Shown here: positions 7,069 through 7,534 of the stretch, in pieces
How the letters are laid out: every line of letters starts with the position of its first letter
Numbering within the stretch: the stretch's first letter is position 1
NCBI GenBank assembly: GCA_964612735.1
Contig: CAZTEB010000042.1
Span: forward strand, 1-7,534
Length of the DNA stretch: 7,534 nt
Direction of reading: 5' to 3'
Source of the DNA: CAZTEB01 sp964612735
Lineage (GTDB): Bacteria > Patescibacteriota > Microgenomatia > UBA1400 > PJMF01
Program-made: the position numbers and the translations under genes
Notes under the pieces: generated by a model
Seen by the model: only the letters and a program-made list of their open reading frames with translations
What the model was told of the DNA's origin: nothing
The model's database searches: none

Positions 7069-7534
7069 CTATCCAACCGACTTTATCGCTTCTGCGTAGC
7101 TTTCCTCGCTGGTGACTTCAAACCAAGCACCCTGAAAGGGAAAGGCGACGACTTTGTCAGTTTCAGCTAATTTTGGAAAGACTTCGGTCTCGAGCATGAT
7201 TCCCTTTTTATTTGGGATGTGCTTCAACACTTCGGGCTCCATGATGTACACGCCAGCGTTGACGAGACTGGCGGTTTGGTCTGGCTCGTTGGGTTGGACG
7301 GTGATGACTCGAGTGCCTTGGATCGAGACGCTGTCGTAGCTGGCTTTAGTAGTCATTGGCTTTACGGCCATGGTGACGAGCGCTTGCTGTTCGGCATGAA
7401 ACTGTGAGAGGTCATGAAGATCGATGGTGGTCAGTACGTCGCCGATTAGAACGAAGAAGGGGAGTTTGCCGATGGAGCGAGCCACGTTTTTAATAGCCCC
7501 AGCTGTCCCCAAGGGTTCTGCTTCGTACTCATAC
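7069..7534 (-). CDS. Sugar-phosphate nucleotidyltransferase, C-terminal part (cut by window end)
   Basis: NTP_transferase-family enzyme that joins a nucleotide to a sugar-1-phosphate to make an NDP-sugar for envelope polysaccharide or glycoconjugates. The frame stays open to the window end. The residues before the first listed start read YEYEAEP and run straight into LGTAGAIKN, the family motif EPLGTAGA, so the TTG at 7512 is an internal Leu codon and not a start. Also visible are FFVLIGDVLTTIDL (metal-binding Asp after IG), LVNAGVYIMEPEVLKHIP (matching NAGIYVFEPEVL in relatives), LETEVFPKLAE, and the C-terminal block VVAFPFQGAWFEVTSEESYAEAI, where relatives often read W-x-DIGTP-x-x-Y-x-x-A. 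The N-terminal nucleotide-binding G-rich loop is outside the window. Mannose-1-phosphate guanylyltransferase and glucose-1-phosphate thymidylyl- or uridylyltransferase are all possible. It lacks the left-handed beta-helix domain of GlmU-type proteins. About 228 bp separates it from the aldolase gene downstream. Confidence 0.88.
   Translation of the reverse strand, partial: YEYEAEPLGTAGAIKNVARSIGKLPFFVLIGDVLTTIDLHDLSQFHAEQQALVTMAVKPMTTKASYDSVSIQGTRVITVQPNEPDQTASLVNAGVYIMEPEVLKHIPNKKGIMLETEVFPKLAETDKVVAFPFQGAWFEVTSEESYAEAIKSVG

Noticed and set aside
7510..7512. TTG at 7512 as the start codon of the nucleotidyltransferase
   Set aside because: The frame continues upstream as YEYEAEP directly into LGTAG, part of the conserved EPLGTAGA motif, so the TTG is an internal Leu codon and the gene is cut by the window end.
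2239..7534. Reassigned UGA codon, as in Gracilibacteria or Absconditabacteria
   Set aside because: None of the visible stops is UGA, but all conserved proteins are full length with no in-frame UGA, so the standard code suffices and six stops prove nothing.

Overview
The window is a bacterial contig carrying the end of a ribosomal RNA operon, a scaffold gap, and a small group of metabolic and transport genes. Positions 1 to about 1798 are the 3' part of a 23S rRNA gene, beginning near E. coli nucleotide 1069. A spacer of about 155 nt with three hairpins follows, then a 5S rRNA (about 1954-2075) whose closing helix extends into a stem followed by six T residues, forming a terminator. A run of exactly ten N (2145-2154) marks an assembly join, so the link between the rRNA operon and the genes to its right is only as good as the scaffolding.

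Right of the gap, the plus strand encodes an unrecognised 114-aa acidic protein and a 648-aa CPA1/NhaP-type cation:proton antiporter with a long cytoplasmic tail. The antiporter has no Shine-Dalgarno sequence; a TATACT box lies 6 nt before its ATG, suggesting a leaderless mRNA. Eight bases after its stop codon, a convergent minus-strand operon ends. In transcription order that operon is class I fructose-bisphosphate aldolase (FbaB/DhnA type), an unrecognised 75-aa protein whose start overlaps the aldolase stop (TAATG), and class I fructose-1,6-bisphosphatase. The two enzymes catalyse consecutive steps of gluconeogenesis: triose phosphates to fructose-1,6-bisphosphate, then to fructose-6-phosphate. 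Upstream is the C-terminal part of a sugar-phosphate nucleotidyltransferase on the same strand, cut by the window end. Such an enzyme would draw on hexose phosphates, although no operon link to the aldolase is visible.

The rRNA is clearly bacterial and looks functional: H69, the peptidyl transferase centre and the sarcin-ricin loop are intact. It has unusual bases at several functional positions: A2056, A2057-U2611, C2609, A2254, and swapped pairs in helix 89 (E. coli numbering, aligned from memory). With the N gap, this suggests a metagenome-derived genome from an uncultured lineage. Candidate Phyla Radiation/Patescibacteria is possible, but the window does not prove it. All full-length proteins read through with the standard code. 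I see no CRISPR array, insertion sequence, tRNA or phage gene. The more unusual items are the rRNA substitutions, the 75-aa coupled protein, the leaderless antiporter start, and a repeat-rich 228-bp region upstream of the aldolase.
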